DNA from: JANPLN01 sp043757265
Lineage (GTDB): Bacteria > Bdellovibrionota > Bdellovibrionia > Bdellovibrionales > JAGQZY01
Assembly: GCA_043757265.1 (NCBI GenBank)
Contig: JAYUQP010000084.1
Span: 1-64,000 of the forward strand
DNA length: 64,000 nt
Reading direction: 5' to 3'
The notes under the pieces were generated by a model. That model was given only the letters and a program-made list of their open reading frames with translations, was not told the origin of the DNA and ran no database searches. The number at the start of each line of letters is the position of its first letter. The stretch's first letter is position 1. Positions 43,337 to 52,645 of this stretch are shown in pieces. The position numbers and the translations under genes are program-made.

Positions 43337-46300
43337 ATGTCATTTGTACACTTGCACGTTCATTCCCAGTATTCACTTTTAGAAGCAACGTGCTTGCCGA
43401 AAAAAATTGCTGAACGAGCACAAAGTTTCGGTATGCCTGCTGTCGCAATGACCGACAACGGAAATCTCTTCGGTGCCATTGAATTTTACTTCGCTTGTAA
43501 AGACGCAGGCATCAAAGCCCTCATCGGGATGGACGCTTATCTAGCTCCGCAATCTCGCAAAGTAAAAAGCAGCACCGACGGCAAACCAAACTCGACGCGT
43601 TTGGTGCTTTTAGCGCAAAGTTACAAAGGCTATCAAAACCTTTGCCGGCTGAGTAGTATCGGGTATCAGGAAGGGTTTTATTACAAACCTCGCATCGACT
43701 ACGAAGTGCTGAACGAATTTAACGAAGACATTATTGCCTTGAGTGGTGGAATGTATGGCGAAGTGGCTCAAGCGTTTTTAAAGGTGGGCGAAGATGTGGC
43801 CTACGATAAAATCAGACAATTTAAACAGATTTTCGGCGATCGCTTTTACCTCGAGCTCAACAGGACTCGTGTTCCAGAATGGGAGCGACTCAATCCGTTT
43901 CTACTTCAAGCAGGAAAAGATCTCGACGTCCGCTGTGTGGCAACAAACGATGTGCATTATCTTAATAAAGAGGATCAACTTCCACAAGAGGTTTTGATTT
44001 GCATCGGAAGTAACAAAACATTAAACGATCCCTCGCGCTTTCGCCTTGGCAGCGACGAGTTTTACTTTAAGTCCCCACAGCAAATGCAAGATCTGTTTAA
44101 GGATGTGAGCGGCGCTTGCGAAACTACAGTGGAAATCGCCGATCGTTGCAAAGTGGAATTCAAACTCAAAGATGCGAGCGGCAAAACTATCTATCACTTG
44201 CCGTCTTTTCCGACTCCGACTGGCGCCACGCTCAGAGATGAGATGGAAAGTCTCACATCCAAGGGGTTAGAGGATCGCTTCCAAGAGGCAGAAAAACGTC
44301 AAGAAGCGGTCGAAGAATCTGTAAAGCCCCAATATTTTGAGCGCTTAAAATACGAAATTCAAGTGATCGAAAGTATGGGATTTCTAGGATACTTTTTAAT
44401 TGTTCAGGATTTTATCAACTGGGCTAAGACCAACGATATTCCCGTGGGACCGGGGCGGGGCTCGGGCGCAGGTTCGCTTGTCGCTTACACTCTAAAAATC
44501 ACCGATCTCGATCCCGTCCGCTACAGTTTGATTTTTGAGCGATTTCTGAATCCAGAACGGGTGAGTATGCCCGATTTCGACGTGGATTTTTGTCAAGAAC
44601 GCCGCGGCGATGTGATCCGTTACGTCACTGACAAATACGGGTTCGAAAGCGTTTCGCAAATTATAACCTACGGGCGCCTCCAAGCCCGCGCTGCCATTCG
44701 CGATGTGGGACGAGTGCTGGGAATGACCTACGCCGATGTGGATGTGATCTCTAAGCTCATGCCGGATAAATTAGGTCTGACCATCGATGAAGCTCTTAAA
44801 CTTGAACCACGCATTGGCGAGGCCATGGAAGCCAATCCGCAAATCAACACCCTGATGGATCTTGCTCAGCGGATTGAGGGTCTTGTTAGACACGCCGGTA
44901 TTCACGCGGCAGGAGTGGTGATTGCTGACGGTAGACTCGTAGATCATGCTCCGCTTTATCGCGGTGCTGAAGGGGAAAACGTCCTTCAGTACGATATGAA
45001 GCATGCGGAAAAAATCGGCCTGATCAAATTTGATTTTTTAGGATTAAAAACCCTCACGCATATTCAAGATACACTTCGTCTGATTTTAAAGAATCGTGAT
45101 AGAACAATTACGCCGCAAGAAATTCCGTTAAGCGATAAGCGAATCTATGATCTTATGTCGAGTGGCGATTCGGCGGGAGTGTTCCAGTTTGAAGGTGACG
45201 GGATCACCGACGCCTTAAAAAAAATCAAGCCGACGTGCTTCGAAGATATTATGGCAATCAATGCGCTTTATCGCCCGGGTCCGATGGACATGATTCCCGA
45301 CTACACCAAGCGCAAGCACGGTGAGGCAAAGGTCGTTTATCTGTTTCCAGAGCTTGAAGATGTTCTCAAGGAAACTTACGGAATTATAATCTATCAGGAG
45401 CAAGTGCAGTTAATCGCATCAAAAATTGCGTCTTATTCTTTAGGTGAAGCAGATATTTTACGTCGTGCCATGGGAAAAAAAGATCCCAAAGAAATGGCTC
45501 AACAGAAAGATCGTTTTGCCTCTGGAGCCCTGCAGAACGGTTTTGATAAAAAGAAATCAGAAGAACTCTTCGAATTAATGGCCGAGTTTGCTAATTACGG
45601 ATTTAACAAATCCCATTCCGCCGCCTACTGTGTGATTGCCGCACAAACAGCTTGGCTCAAACATTATTATCCAGTTGAATTCTTCGCAGCTTTGCTCAGC
45701 ACGGAAATGTCCGATACTGATAAAATTGTAAAATACATTAAGATCTGTCGACGTCGGGGTATCGAGATTCAAGCTCCGCACGTAAACTTTTCGGATTACA
45801 AATTCAACGTCAAGGGCGACGTGATGTACTATAGCTTGGGCGCGATTAAAGGGGTTGGCGAAGCAGCAGTGCAGGCGATCCTTGAGGCGCGCGAGTCGTT
45901 ACCGACAAAAATTTTCTCGTCTTTGCAGGAATTTTTTGAAAATGTTGATCTTCGCCGCGTGAATAAAAAAGTGGTGGAGTGTTTGATAAAGGCCGGAGCG
46001 CTTGATAGTTTTGGCTATCATCGCGCACAGATGTTCCAAGAGAACGAAAAAATTCTCGACATGGTCGAAACCAAGCGTCGAGATAAAGAAGTGGGGCAGG
46101 AATCCCTCTTTGCGATGATGGACGAAGGAACCTCGGAGCAGATCGAGCTCCCCGACGTGGCTCCTTGGCATCGGATGGCGCAGTTGGGGTTTGAAAAAGA
46201 CGTACTTGGTTTTTACCTCAGCGATCATCCGTTAAATGGCTATGAAACCATTGCGCGGGCTTGGACCGATGGGACCATTCAGGAGCTTAAGAACTTCGCC

Positions 46301-46804
46301 CACAAAAAGAAATTGTCCCTTGTTGGCCTTGTGGTGGACCGCCGCGAGATCATCACCAAAAAAGGCACGCGAATGGCTTTTCTTCAGCTTGAAGATCTGA
46401 GCTCGGTGGTGGAAGTGATCGCCTTTCCAGATGTTTTTGCAAAAAGCGAAATGCTACTCAAGCAAGAACAACCTATTCTCATCACTGGAGTGCTCGAAAA
46501 AGACGGGGAGTCGCAAAAGATCATCCTCGAAAAAGTGGAGCTTTTAAATCATATTCTGCAGAGAGCTCCTCGTGCAGTGTTTAAAATCGACAGCGGATTT
46601 CTCTCAAAACTCGAGAAACTGCAAGAAAAACTGATGGCTTTCCCTGGAGAAACTCGACTTTCGTTTGATATGCAACTTCCTGACTTAGAAAAACGAGTCA
46701 TGTTAGATATATTAGAGCCTAAGGGAGTTACACTCAGCCATGATTTTTTCGAATCAATCCAAAATGAAGTGGGTCCAACGCAATTTATCGAAGTGCGTTT
46801 GTAA
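43337..46804 (+). CDS. dnaE: DNA polymerase III subunit alpha
   Basis: The 1155-residue replicative polymerase has an N-terminal PHP domain (HLHVHSQYSLLEA, residues 4-16), the polymerase palm with catalytic aspartates in PDFDVDF (~412), the fingers stretch YRPGPMDMIPDY, helix-hairpin-helix (GAIKGVGEAAV, ~835) and an OB fold near ~1000 (GLVVDRREIITKKGTRM). The beta-clamp site near the C-terminal third (QESLFAM) is visible. AGGAG lies four bases before ATG. Length and order match bacterial DnaE1. Confidence 0.97.
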   Translation: MSFVHLHVHSQYSLLEATCLPKKIAERAQSFGMPAVAMTDNGNLFGAIEFYFACKDAGIKALIGMDAYLAPQSRKVKSSTDGKPNSTRLVLLAQSYKGYQNLCRLSSIGYQEGFYYKPRIDYEVLNEFNEDIIALSGGMYGEVAQAFLKVGEDVAYDKIRQFKQIFGDRFYLELNRTRVPEWERLNPFLLQAGKDLDVRCVATNDVHYLNKEDQLPQEVLICIGSNKTLNDPSRFRLGSDEFYFKSPQQMQDLFKDVSGACETTVEIADRCKVEFKLKDASGKTIYHLPSFPTPTGATLRDEMESLTSKGLEDRFQEAEKRQEAVEESVKPQYFERLKYEIQVIESMGFLGYFLIVQDFINWAKTNDIPVGPGRGSGAGSLVAYTLKITDLDPVRYSLIFERFLNPERVSMPDFDVDFCQERRGDVIRYVTDKYGFESVSQIITYGRLQARAAIRDVGRVLGMTYADVDVISKLMPDKLGLTIDEALKLEPRIGEAMEANPQINTLMDLAQRIEGLVRHAGIHAAGVVIADGRLVDHAPLYRGAEGENVLQYDMKHAEKIGLIKFDFLGLKTLTHIQDTLRLILKNRDRTITPQEIPLSDKRIYDLMSSGDSAGVFQFEGDGITDALKKIKPTCFEDIMAINALYRPGPMDMIPDYTKRKHGEAKVVYLFPELEDVLKETYGIIIYQEQVQLIASKIASYSLGEADILRRAMGKKDPKEMAQQKDRFASGALQNGFDKKKSEELFELMAEFANYGFNKSHSAAYCVIAAQTAWLKHYYPVEFFAALLSTEMSDTDKIVKYIKICRRRGIEIQAPHVNFSDYKFNVKGDVMYYSLGAIKGVGEAAVQAILEARESLPTKIFSSLQEFFENVDLRRVNKKVVECLIKAGALDSFGYHRAQMFQENEKILDMVETKRRDKEVGQESLFAMMDEGTSEQIELPDVAPWHRMAQLGFEKDVLGFYLSDHPLNGYETIARAWTDGTIQELKNFAHKKKLSLVGLVVDRREIITKKGTRMAFLQLEDLSSVVEVIAFPDVFAKSEMLLKQEQPILITGVLEKDGESQKIILEKVELLNHILQRAPRAVFKIDSGFLSKLEKLQEKLMAFPGETRLSFDMQLPDLEKRVMLDILEPKGVTLSHDFFESIQNEVGPTQFIEVRL

Positions 46805-47675
46805 CCTTTTACTCAGTGCGATTCTTACCCCGGTTTTTGCATTCGGTGCACTTAATAAAACTCCTCCCGAAAAATCCAAAGTTCGCACTTCGATCTTACC
46901 GCTTGTCACCTTTTACAGTTCTTTCGACGAGGGCGAAGTCTACAACTGGTGGGCTGAAAATTCATCCACAGGCGAGATGAAGGAGCTTTTCGAAAAGTGG
47001 TACGGGTCTCTTGTCCGACAGCCACTAACCAAATGGGAATATCCTACAACATTGCAAAAAGACGCAAATATCGAGTTGCAAGTGAGCGCAATGACAATCG
47101 AAAAAAAAATCGAATTTGCAAAACAGAAATCCTCGGCATTAATGCTCACCGGCGATATTCGTATCGACCCGAGTCCGCTGATTCAGCAGGGGGTACGGTG
47201 GACCCAAAAGTTGGAAGTTTATCGGGTAAAAAACGGTCAAAAAGTTGCTGAAACATTGCGAATATTTGATATCAACAGACAGCAATATTTGCACTTGCAA
47301 CTCGCGCTTGGCGACAGTCGAGAATTTATGGCAAACACGGTTGCCGATATTCATCAACAAATCGAAAGCTACAAGCCAGAAAAAGCTGAAGCAGGCACCA
47401 AGCTCATTCTTACTGGAAGCCTTTCGGGTGAACAAATGAATAAAATAAAGGAACATCTCCGCTCCGTAGTTCACGGTTCAAATGCAGGAGCCAGAGATGT
47501 TCAGATCGTGTCTTACGAACGAAACCAAGTTGTATTTGAGATTCCGGTACTGAGTAGCGAGAGGCTCGGCCAGGCTTTGGTTGAGTTTCACTGGAAAGGC
47601 TTTATCACCCAGGTAATTAGCAGCGACTCAAGTCAAGTCGTGTTTGATGTTCAATCGAAAATCAGTTTACAATAG
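46764..47675 (+). CDS. Secreted protein of unknown function, first of an envelope triplet
   Basis: The ~303-residue product from ATG 46764 has a signal peptide (CNLLLSAILTPVFAFGA). The start lies inside dnaE, overlapping it by 41 nt; an ATG at 46740 is the alternative. The mature part is beta-rich, with a C-terminal region resembling repeated beta-alpha modules (KLILTGSLSGEQMNKIKEHL, DVQIVSYERNQVVFEIPVL). It is followed by a FlgT/CsgG-like lipoprotein four bases later and by another secreted protein. No family is recognised. Confidence 0.65.
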   Translation: MKWVQRNLSKCVCNLLLSAILTPVFAFGALNKTPPEKSKVRTSILPLVTFYSSFDEGEVYNWWAENSSTGEMKELFEKWYGSLVRQPLTKWEYPTTLQKDANIELQVSAMTIEKKIEFAKQKSSALMLTGDIRIDPSPLIQQGVRWTQKLEVYRVKNGQKVAETLRIFDINRQQYLHLQLALGDSREFMANTVADIHQQIESYKPEKAEAGTKLILTGSLSGEQMNKIKEHLRSVVHGSNAGARDVQIVSYERNQVVFEIPVLSSERLGQALVEFHWKGFITQVISSDSSQVVFDVQSKISLQ

Positions 47676-47679
47676 TAGC

Positions 47680-48621
47680 ATGATACGACTTTTAATTTGT
47701 TTATCAGTATTTGGAATAACTGTAAGCGGCTGCTCGGTGATTCATGTCAAAGATCGTTCGCAACCCGACATCAAACACAATGCGGATGCGATGTTTAATG
47801 CCCGCACCATGGACGGCGAAATGCGCCGGCGCATTTTAGTGCTGCCGTTTTTAAATATTAGCTCTTACAATAACGAAGATGTGGTTACTGATGCGCGCTC
47901 GTTTTTTGTGTCACAAGTCGAAAAAATGGATATTGCTGTTCTGATCGAGCCTGCGGCTGTGGGCATCGAAAATCTAGAAGCCTACAAAAGCGGGTCCTCA
48001 TACAAAATGGCCGACATCGTAAAGAAGATAAAAAACTCAGGAGTCCATGCCATCGTGGTGGGAACAGTTAAAGATTTAAAAACCGGCAAGCGCGGGGACT
48101 CCGTCGGGATATTTCGTCGCGTGAAGGCCGAAATCAAAGCTGTAGCGGAACTTAAAATTATTTCTGTGCGCAGTGGACAGGTGATGGAAACTGACACCCA
48201 AGACTCTGACATGAGCGAAGGAAGTACAAAAGTTGCCCAGCGAGCGTACCTCGATCAGGACATGAAGGACGATCCATCGGCGGTGCGTTTTGTGGTGGAA
48301 AGTGCCTTTGAAAAAACTCTTCCAGCACTTTTGGCTACATTAAAGCGTTTTTCATGGGAGGGTCGCGTGGCTTTAGTTAAAGGCGAGCGCGTGTACTTAA
48401 ATGCGGGCCGCGTGTCGGGCCTACAAATTGGCGATTTGTTGCGAATTGTGGAGGAGCAGGAAGAAGTTTTTGATCCTGAAACAAGTCGTTCTATCGGCAG
48501 CGTGCGGGGCCGCATGAAGGGCACAGTAGAAGTCGTGAGCTATTTTGGTAACGACGGTGCCGTGGCGCAAGTTCATTCCGGTTCGGGATTTAACGAAAAC
48601 GATCTAGTCGAATTCTATTAA
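47680..48621 (+). CDS. FlgT/CsgG-like lipoprotein
   Basis: The 313-residue lipoprotein has lipobox VSGC (Cys at ~18). A CsgG/FlgO-like N-terminal block RRRILVLPFLNISS with a following ADI helix is succeeded by a C-terminal FlgT-like module (RVYLNAGRVSGLQIGDLLRI, then VFDPETSRSIGSVRG) at ~230-300. FlgT-type proteins act at the flagellar H-ring or as envelope assembly factors. No flagellar genes are adjacent, so I call only the fold. It is translated closely with its neighbours. Confidence 0.72.
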   Translation: MIRLLICLSVFGITVSGCSVIHVKDRSQPDIKHNADAMFNARTMDGEMRRRILVLPFLNISSYNNEDVVTDARSFFVSQVEKMDIAVLIEPAAVGIENLEAYKSGSSYKMADIVKKIKNSGVHAIVVGTVKDLKTGKRGDSVGIFRRVKAEIKAVAELKIISVRSGQVMETDTQDSDMSEGSTKVAQRAYLDQDMKDDPSAVRFVVESAFEKTLPALLATLKRFSWEGRVALVKGERVYLNAGRVSGLQIGDLLRIVEEQEEVFDPETSRSIGSVRGRMKGTVEVVSYFGNDGAVAQVHSGSGFNENDLVEFY

Positions 48622-48635
48622 AAAAAGAGGTGTGT

Positions 48636-49793
48636 GTGATTTTTCACGTGTTTATACTTTTCATCGGTTGCGCCACCTCTGCGTTTGCTCAAAACAAAGG
48701 GCCCACGCCCGAACAAGTTGTCAAGACTATTGGTTTGGAGCTACGTTCTGCCAAAACGGTTGGTGAATGGATAAATAAAAGTTCGACGAAGAAAAAACTT
48801 TTTCGACGTACTTACTTTTCAAAATATGCTAGCGAAAAAATACCACAAATCATCGTCTCAGGATCATCGTTAATTTTATTTGAAAAAAATAAAAAGAAAA
48901 AACCATCTGTTTTTAGAGCAAGCGTAAAAGGCAACGAGCTTCAGTTCACTTGGAACGGATATGACATCACTAAGCCTAAAAGTATTCAGCTTGAAAAATG
49001 GTTTCGAAAAAGTTTCCCCAAATACAGTCGGACGGCTCTGTTAATTCCTCGTCAGACTCCTCAATGGCACCCATTTTTTTCTGTAGCTAACGCCCAGCAA
49101 GCTCTTCCGGCGACCATCGATCAGATTTCGCAGAACAACGTGTACATAGATCCCAATGCAATTAGCTACTGGACGGCGATGATGGCTACAATGTCGGCAG
49201 AGGAGTGGGAAACTACAAATCTTGAAGAACAGGATGGAGGTGAAGACTCCTCGGTTTTGACAAGCGCCGGTAGCTATATGCGCGACCAGTACAAATTAGC
49301 GTGCTCAAACGACGGAAAGGCACAATTTGATTTTCCATTTAGCGATTTTTCCGATCAGCCACTGCGAATTGGAGCGTCTTACGATGCCTCCGCAAAATTA
49401 GCCAGGATTTCTATCGTAAGAGACCGCCAGGATTCTTCGTTACCGATGCCAATGGGCGAAATTGGACGTATCGCATACAGCGTGATGGGATCTGATGGCA
49501 GCGTCCCAGGTGCCAATATTGGAAAAACGTATTTGTATGATGGGCAAACACGAGTGAGTTCAGAACACGACTCTTTTCGTGACGGCAACTTCGTGACAAA
49601 TCTTTACATGCTGGCTAACAAAACAGACGGCTCTGTCTTGGCTGCGCCTAACGGAGACTCGACCAATCGTATGTATGATACAACTCAAGGAATGGTGGCG
49701 TTGGCCGATTTTGCCAGAGCCTGTTGTTCGAATGCTTTTTGCCGCGGCCAAGCTCAACTCCCAGGCGGTGGTGGCACCAGCATAAGCCAATAG
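48636..49793 (+). CDS. Secreted protein of unknown function, third of the envelope triplet
   Basis: The ~385-residue product from GTG 48636 (AGAGG five bases upstream) has a signal peptide (FHVFILFIGCATSAFAQ). A basic, Lys-rich segment spans ~25-100, followed by a beta-rich domain without recognised family. A Cys pair (ACCSNAFC) lies near the Gly-rich C-terminus, which ends in a flexible GGGGT tail. It is probably co-transcribed with the FlgT-like lipoprotein. Function unknown. Confidence 0.62.
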   Translation: MIFHVFILFIGCATSAFAQNKGPTPEQVVKTIGLELRSAKTVGEWINKSSTKKKLFRRTYFSKYASEKIPQIIVSGSSLILFEKNKKKKPSVFRASVKGNELQFTWNGYDITKPKSIQLEKWFRKSFPKYSRTALLIPRQTPQWHPFFSVANAQQALPATIDQISQNNVYIDPNAISYWTAMMATMSAEEWETTNLEEQDGGEDSSVLTSAGSYMRDQYKLACSNDGKAQFDFPFSDFSDQPLRIGASYDASAKLARISIVRDRQDSSLPMPMGEIGRIAYSVMGSDGSVPGANIGKTYLYDGQTRVSSEHDSFRDGNFVTNLYMLANKTDGSVLAAPNGDSTNRMYDTTQGMVALADFARACCSNAFCRGQAQLPGGGGTSISQ

Positions 49794-49812
49794 ATACGGC
49801 GGGCTCGTTGAA

Positions 49813-49889
49813 ACTGACCTGCTTCGTTTATTAGCTCTGACCTGCTTTGCAGGTCGCTGATTAGCTCTGACCTGCTTCGCAGGTCAGGA
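49813..49889. repeat. Tandem 30-nt hairpin repeats after the envelope triplet
   Basis: The unit TTAGCTCTGACCTGC-TTY-GCAGGTC is present at 49831 and 49861, exactly 30 nt apart, and a truncated copy begins at 49813 (CTGACCTGCTTCG). Each full unit has a perfect 7-bp stem GACCTGC/GCAGGTC with a three-base loop; TTT versus TTC is the only loop difference. No T-tract follows, so it is a repeat or processing signal rather than a plain terminator. An AT-rich imperfect palindrome follows (49890-49912). Confidence 0.6.
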
Positions 49890-50055
49890 TTAATAATATT
49901 ATATCAATATTATCTCGGCTATGTTTGACCGACACCCTCCGCTAATTGAGGCTTACAACAGGATTTAATGAAAACTGTCTCATTCAATAACGTCGATGTC
50001 CCATCATGGCACGGATGAGTATTGCCGGTCGCATGAAACTGATATTTCAGATAAA

Positions 50056-50065
50056 CTAACGTTAG
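50056..50065. promoter_or_regulatory. Perfect 10-nt palindrome before the small membrane protein
   Basis: CTAACGTTAG lies just before the Shine-Dalgarno of the gene at 50082 and could be an operator or a hairpin near the start. The same word occurs at 59891 inside a coding region, so chance is possible. Confidence 0.25.
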
Positions 50066-50081
50066 ATTCCTAGGGGGTTTT

Positions 50082-50381
50082 ATGGCGAGTATTTCTTCTA
50101 AAAGATTATTTATTGTTTTTATGACCATGCTGTCGATATTCTTCCTCGCGTTGATCTTCCAAAATTTCTCCTTTAAAAAAGACGACCACGGCGAAGTGTA
50201 TGGAGCTCTTCAAGGGGCAATTAGCACCTCAGATCAGGAACAGGCACAAAAGCGTAAATTCGCAGAGCCCGAGCAAAATAAAGGTCGTAGGATCAATACC
50301 ATTCAGGACAATGCAGGCATGGGCACCGACGAAATTGAACCTATGACGACCGAAGTTCGTAAAGAAACCGTGAAAGAGTAG
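50082..50381 (+). CDS. Small single-span membrane protein
   Basis: The 99-residue protein has one transmembrane helix near the N-terminus (~8-28, RLFIVFMTMLSIFFLALIF) and a charged Gln/Glu/Lys-rich tail. CTAGGGGG precedes the ATG. No family is recognised. The tail's acidic end and anchored topology suggest an inner-membrane protein with a periplasmic domain. It is separated from the helicase gene by 178 bp. Confidence 0.65.
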   Translation: MASISSKRLFIVFMTMLSIFFLALIFQNFSFKKDDHGEVYGALQGAISTSDQEQAQKRKFAEPEQNKGRRINTIQDNAGMGTDEIEPMTTEVRKETVKE

Positions 50382-50559
50382 AACAACAAAGTTGAAATCA
50401 CCTTTTAAAATTCCGCTAACCGCAGGGTAAGTGTCTAGTAAAGCGACGGTTTTGTCGCTTTTACAATTTTTCATCAAATTCAGTCGACAATGTATTTTTG
50501 TGCTATAACTCCGTTTCAATAAATCGCCCCCATTTGTGTCTGGCGGAAAGTGAGTTATC

Positions 50560-52437
50560 GTGGAATCTGTCGTTAATCCTGTCGTGGAATCAGCTGACGA
50601 GTCTGTTGTCCCATCTGCCGTTGAACTTGACGTTAAATCAACTGACGAGCCTGTTGTCGCATCGTCGTCTTTTTTGAATCTAGGAATTCCGAGCGAGTTT
50701 GTCGACCATCTAATGAGCATGGGGTTTAAAGAACCCACCGATATTCAAAAAGCAACAATTCCCGAACTGCTAAAAGCAAACCGCGACTTTATTGGTATGG
50801 CTTCGACAGGAACTGGAAAAACTGGGGCCTTTGCAATCCCATTGATCGAAAAATTGGAAGAAGGAATAAAAAAACCTCAGGCGCTGGTGCTTTGCCCCAC
50901 ACGCGAACTTGCCCAGCAGGTAGCTGGTCAAATAGAAAAAATGGGACAATTTCGCCGAATCAAAGTGGCACTCATCTACGGTGGTTCAAGTTACCAAACG
51001 CAAATTCGCGCACTTAAAAACGGAGCGCAAATTGTTGTCGCAACTCCCGGTCGACTGATCGATTTGATGGAGCAAGGTTTAGTAAGCTTAGAGCATATCA
51101 AAAACCTGGTTCTCGACGAGGCGGATGAAATGCTTTCTATGGGCTTTCAAGAAGCTCTTAATGTGATTTTAAAAAAGATGCAAAGTCAGCGTGAGGAAAG
51201 CGAGAAAAACATTTGGTTGTTTTCCGCAACCATGAGCACAGAGATTCAGCGAATAACCGACAAATATTTAAAAAATCCACTAGTTGTTAAAAAGACTACC
51301 GGCAAACAAGTAACCACGGACATCGAGCAGTCTTTTATTTTGGCAAATGGAAAAGATAAACTTGAAGTTTTAAAACGAATTTTAATGAAACATAATGATT
51401 TTTACGGACTCATCTTTACGCAAACTCGTGGCGAAGCAGATGATCTTGCAGGTTATTTAAACAAAATGGGATTTCGCACCGAGGCCATGCACGGTGATAA
51501 ATCACAAAATGAGCGCGAGCGCATTTTGGAACAATTCCGCAAGCGCCATGTTCAAATTGTGACGGCGACAGATGTTGCCGCGCGCGGGATCGATGTGAAG
51601 GATCTTACCCACGTGGTCAACTGGTCACTTCCATGGGATGTAGAGATATATATTCACCGAATTGGTCGTACGGGTCGAAACGGTCAAAAAGGTTTGGCAG
51701 TGAGTCTTGTGGCTCCAGCTCAAATGAGCCAGTTGCGACGAATCGAAAAAGTTACACGTCAAGAAATCGCAAAGATGGTCCCTCCTTCGATTGAGGAAAT
51801 TCAAACGAGCATGTTGAATAACCTGTTTGGAAATTTTGAAAAAATGCTTACTAATGAACGCTTAGCGGAGCGCCTTAAGGCTTACGGTGAAAAGTTAGAA
51901 CTTCCAGAATGGCTGCAAAGTTTAGGCAGCGAGACTCTCGTCGGAATGTTTGCCAGCATGCACTTTCCAGATTTTTTTCGGCATAATTCGATTCAAGAGC
52001 CACAAAAAGAAACTTACAGCAATCGTCGCGAAGGCGGCGGTGGTTATCGTGGTGGCGGTCGCCGTGGTCGCGACGATCGCGGCAGCGAAGGCGGCGGGTA
52101 TCGCGGTGGCGGACGCAGCAGTGAGCGCCCTAGTGATCGACGCGCCGACAGCGGCGAACGCCGACCTCGTACTGAAGACAACAGCGGTGGACGAAGCTTC
52201 AGCAAACGCGAAAGTAGCGGAGGCGATGGTGGTCCACGCGAAGACGGTGGTGGCGAACGCCGACCTCGCACCGATGTCAGCGGCGAACGCCGACCTCGGA
52301 CCGGTGACAGTAGCGAGCGCCGACCTCGCACCGGTGACAGCGGCGTTCGCCGACCAAGCACCGGTGACAGTAGCGAGCGCCGACCTCGCAGTGATGGTGG
52401 CAGCGGCGGTGCGCGTAAGCCGAGCTTTCGTCGTTAA
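50560..52437 (+). CDS. DEAD-box ATP-dependent RNA helicase with RGG-like repeat tail
   Basis: The 625-residue helicase has all core motifs: Q motif (TDIQ), I ASTGTGKT, Ia PTRELAQQ, Ib TPGRLID, II DEAD, III SAT, V ATDVAARGID and VI HRIGRTGR. The C-terminal ~130 residues are Gly/Arg/Ser-rich with a 10-residue tandem repeat. An N-terminal Val/Ser/Asp-rich extension (~1-45) precedes the helicase core. DEAD-box proteins of this type unwind RNA in ribosome assembly and mRNA decay, and the RGG-like tail likely binds RNA. GTG at 50560 is the assumed start; no clear Shine-Dalgarno precedes it. Confidence 0.93.
   Translation: MESVVNPVVESADESVVPSAVELDVKSTDEPVVASSSFLNLGIPSEFVDHLMSMGFKEPTDIQKATIPELLKANRDFIGMASTGTGKTGAFAIPLIEKLEEGIKKPQALVLCPTRELAQQVAGQIEKMGQFRRIKVALIYGGSSYQTQIRALKNGAQIVVATPGRLIDLMEQGLVSLEHIKNLVLDEADEMLSMGFQEALNVILKKMQSQREESEKNIWLFSATMSTEIQRITDKYLKNPLVVKKTTGKQVTTDIEQSFILANGKDKLEVLKRILMKHNDFYGLIFTQTRGEADDLAGYLNKMGFRTEAMHGDKSQNERERILEQFRKRHVQIVTATDVAARGIDVKDLTHVVNWSLPWDVEIYIHRIGRTGRNGQKGLAVSLVAPAQMSQLRRIEKVTRQEIAKMVPPSIEEIQTSMLNNLFGNFEKMLTNERLAERLKAYGEKLELPEWLQSLGSETLVGMFASMHFPDFFRHNSIQEPQKETYSNRREGGGGYRGGGRRGRDDRGSEGGGYRGGGRSSERPSDRRADSGERRPRTEDNSGGRSFSKRESSGGDGGPREDGGGERRPRTDVSGERRPRTGDSSERRPRTGDSGVRRPSTGDSSERRPRSDGGSGGARKPSFRR
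52252..52401 (+). repeat. Five 30-bp coding repeats in the helicase tail
   Basis: Five in-frame units encode (G/S)ERRPRTGDS-like decapeptides: GERRPRTDVS, GERRPRTGDS, SERRPRTGDS, GVRRPSTGDS and SERRPRSDGG. A separate copy at ~52153 reads GERRPRTEDN. The units differ at a few third positions and substitutions, so the array is partly decayed; unit number may vary between strains. Confidence 0.85.
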
Positions 52438-52480
52438 ATTAATTGATAAAATAATTTAAAAAAAAATCCCTGTAAATTAC

Positions 52481-52499
52481 CGCTGTCGTTCCGACAGCG
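52481..52499. terminator. Hairpin downstream of the helicase gene
   Basis: CGCTGTCG-TTC-CGACAGCG is a perfect 8-bp stem with a three-base loop. It has no T-tract on the plus strand, so it may be a weak terminator or stability element. CATTAGC (52516-52522) and GCTAATG (52536-52542) form another inverted pair nearby. Confidence 0.4.
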
Positions 52500-52645
52500 C
52501 ACCATTACTTTAACTCATTAGCTATCCATTGCGATGCTAATGGGCGTAATATTCCCTTGCATAACCTGACAAACTTTTATTATTCTCGGACGTTACGATT
52601 TTTTGAAAAGTAAATGTCTGCCGTTGGATTTAAGCGAGGTGCATT

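Noticed and set aside
52044..52361. Pro/Arg-rich frame antisense to the helicase tail
   Set aside because: It is a by-product of the GC-rich coding repeat on the other strand.
51950..52459. Ala/Val-rich frame overlapping the helicase tail on the same strand
   Set aside because: It is an out-of-frame reading of the same repeats, without its own start signals.
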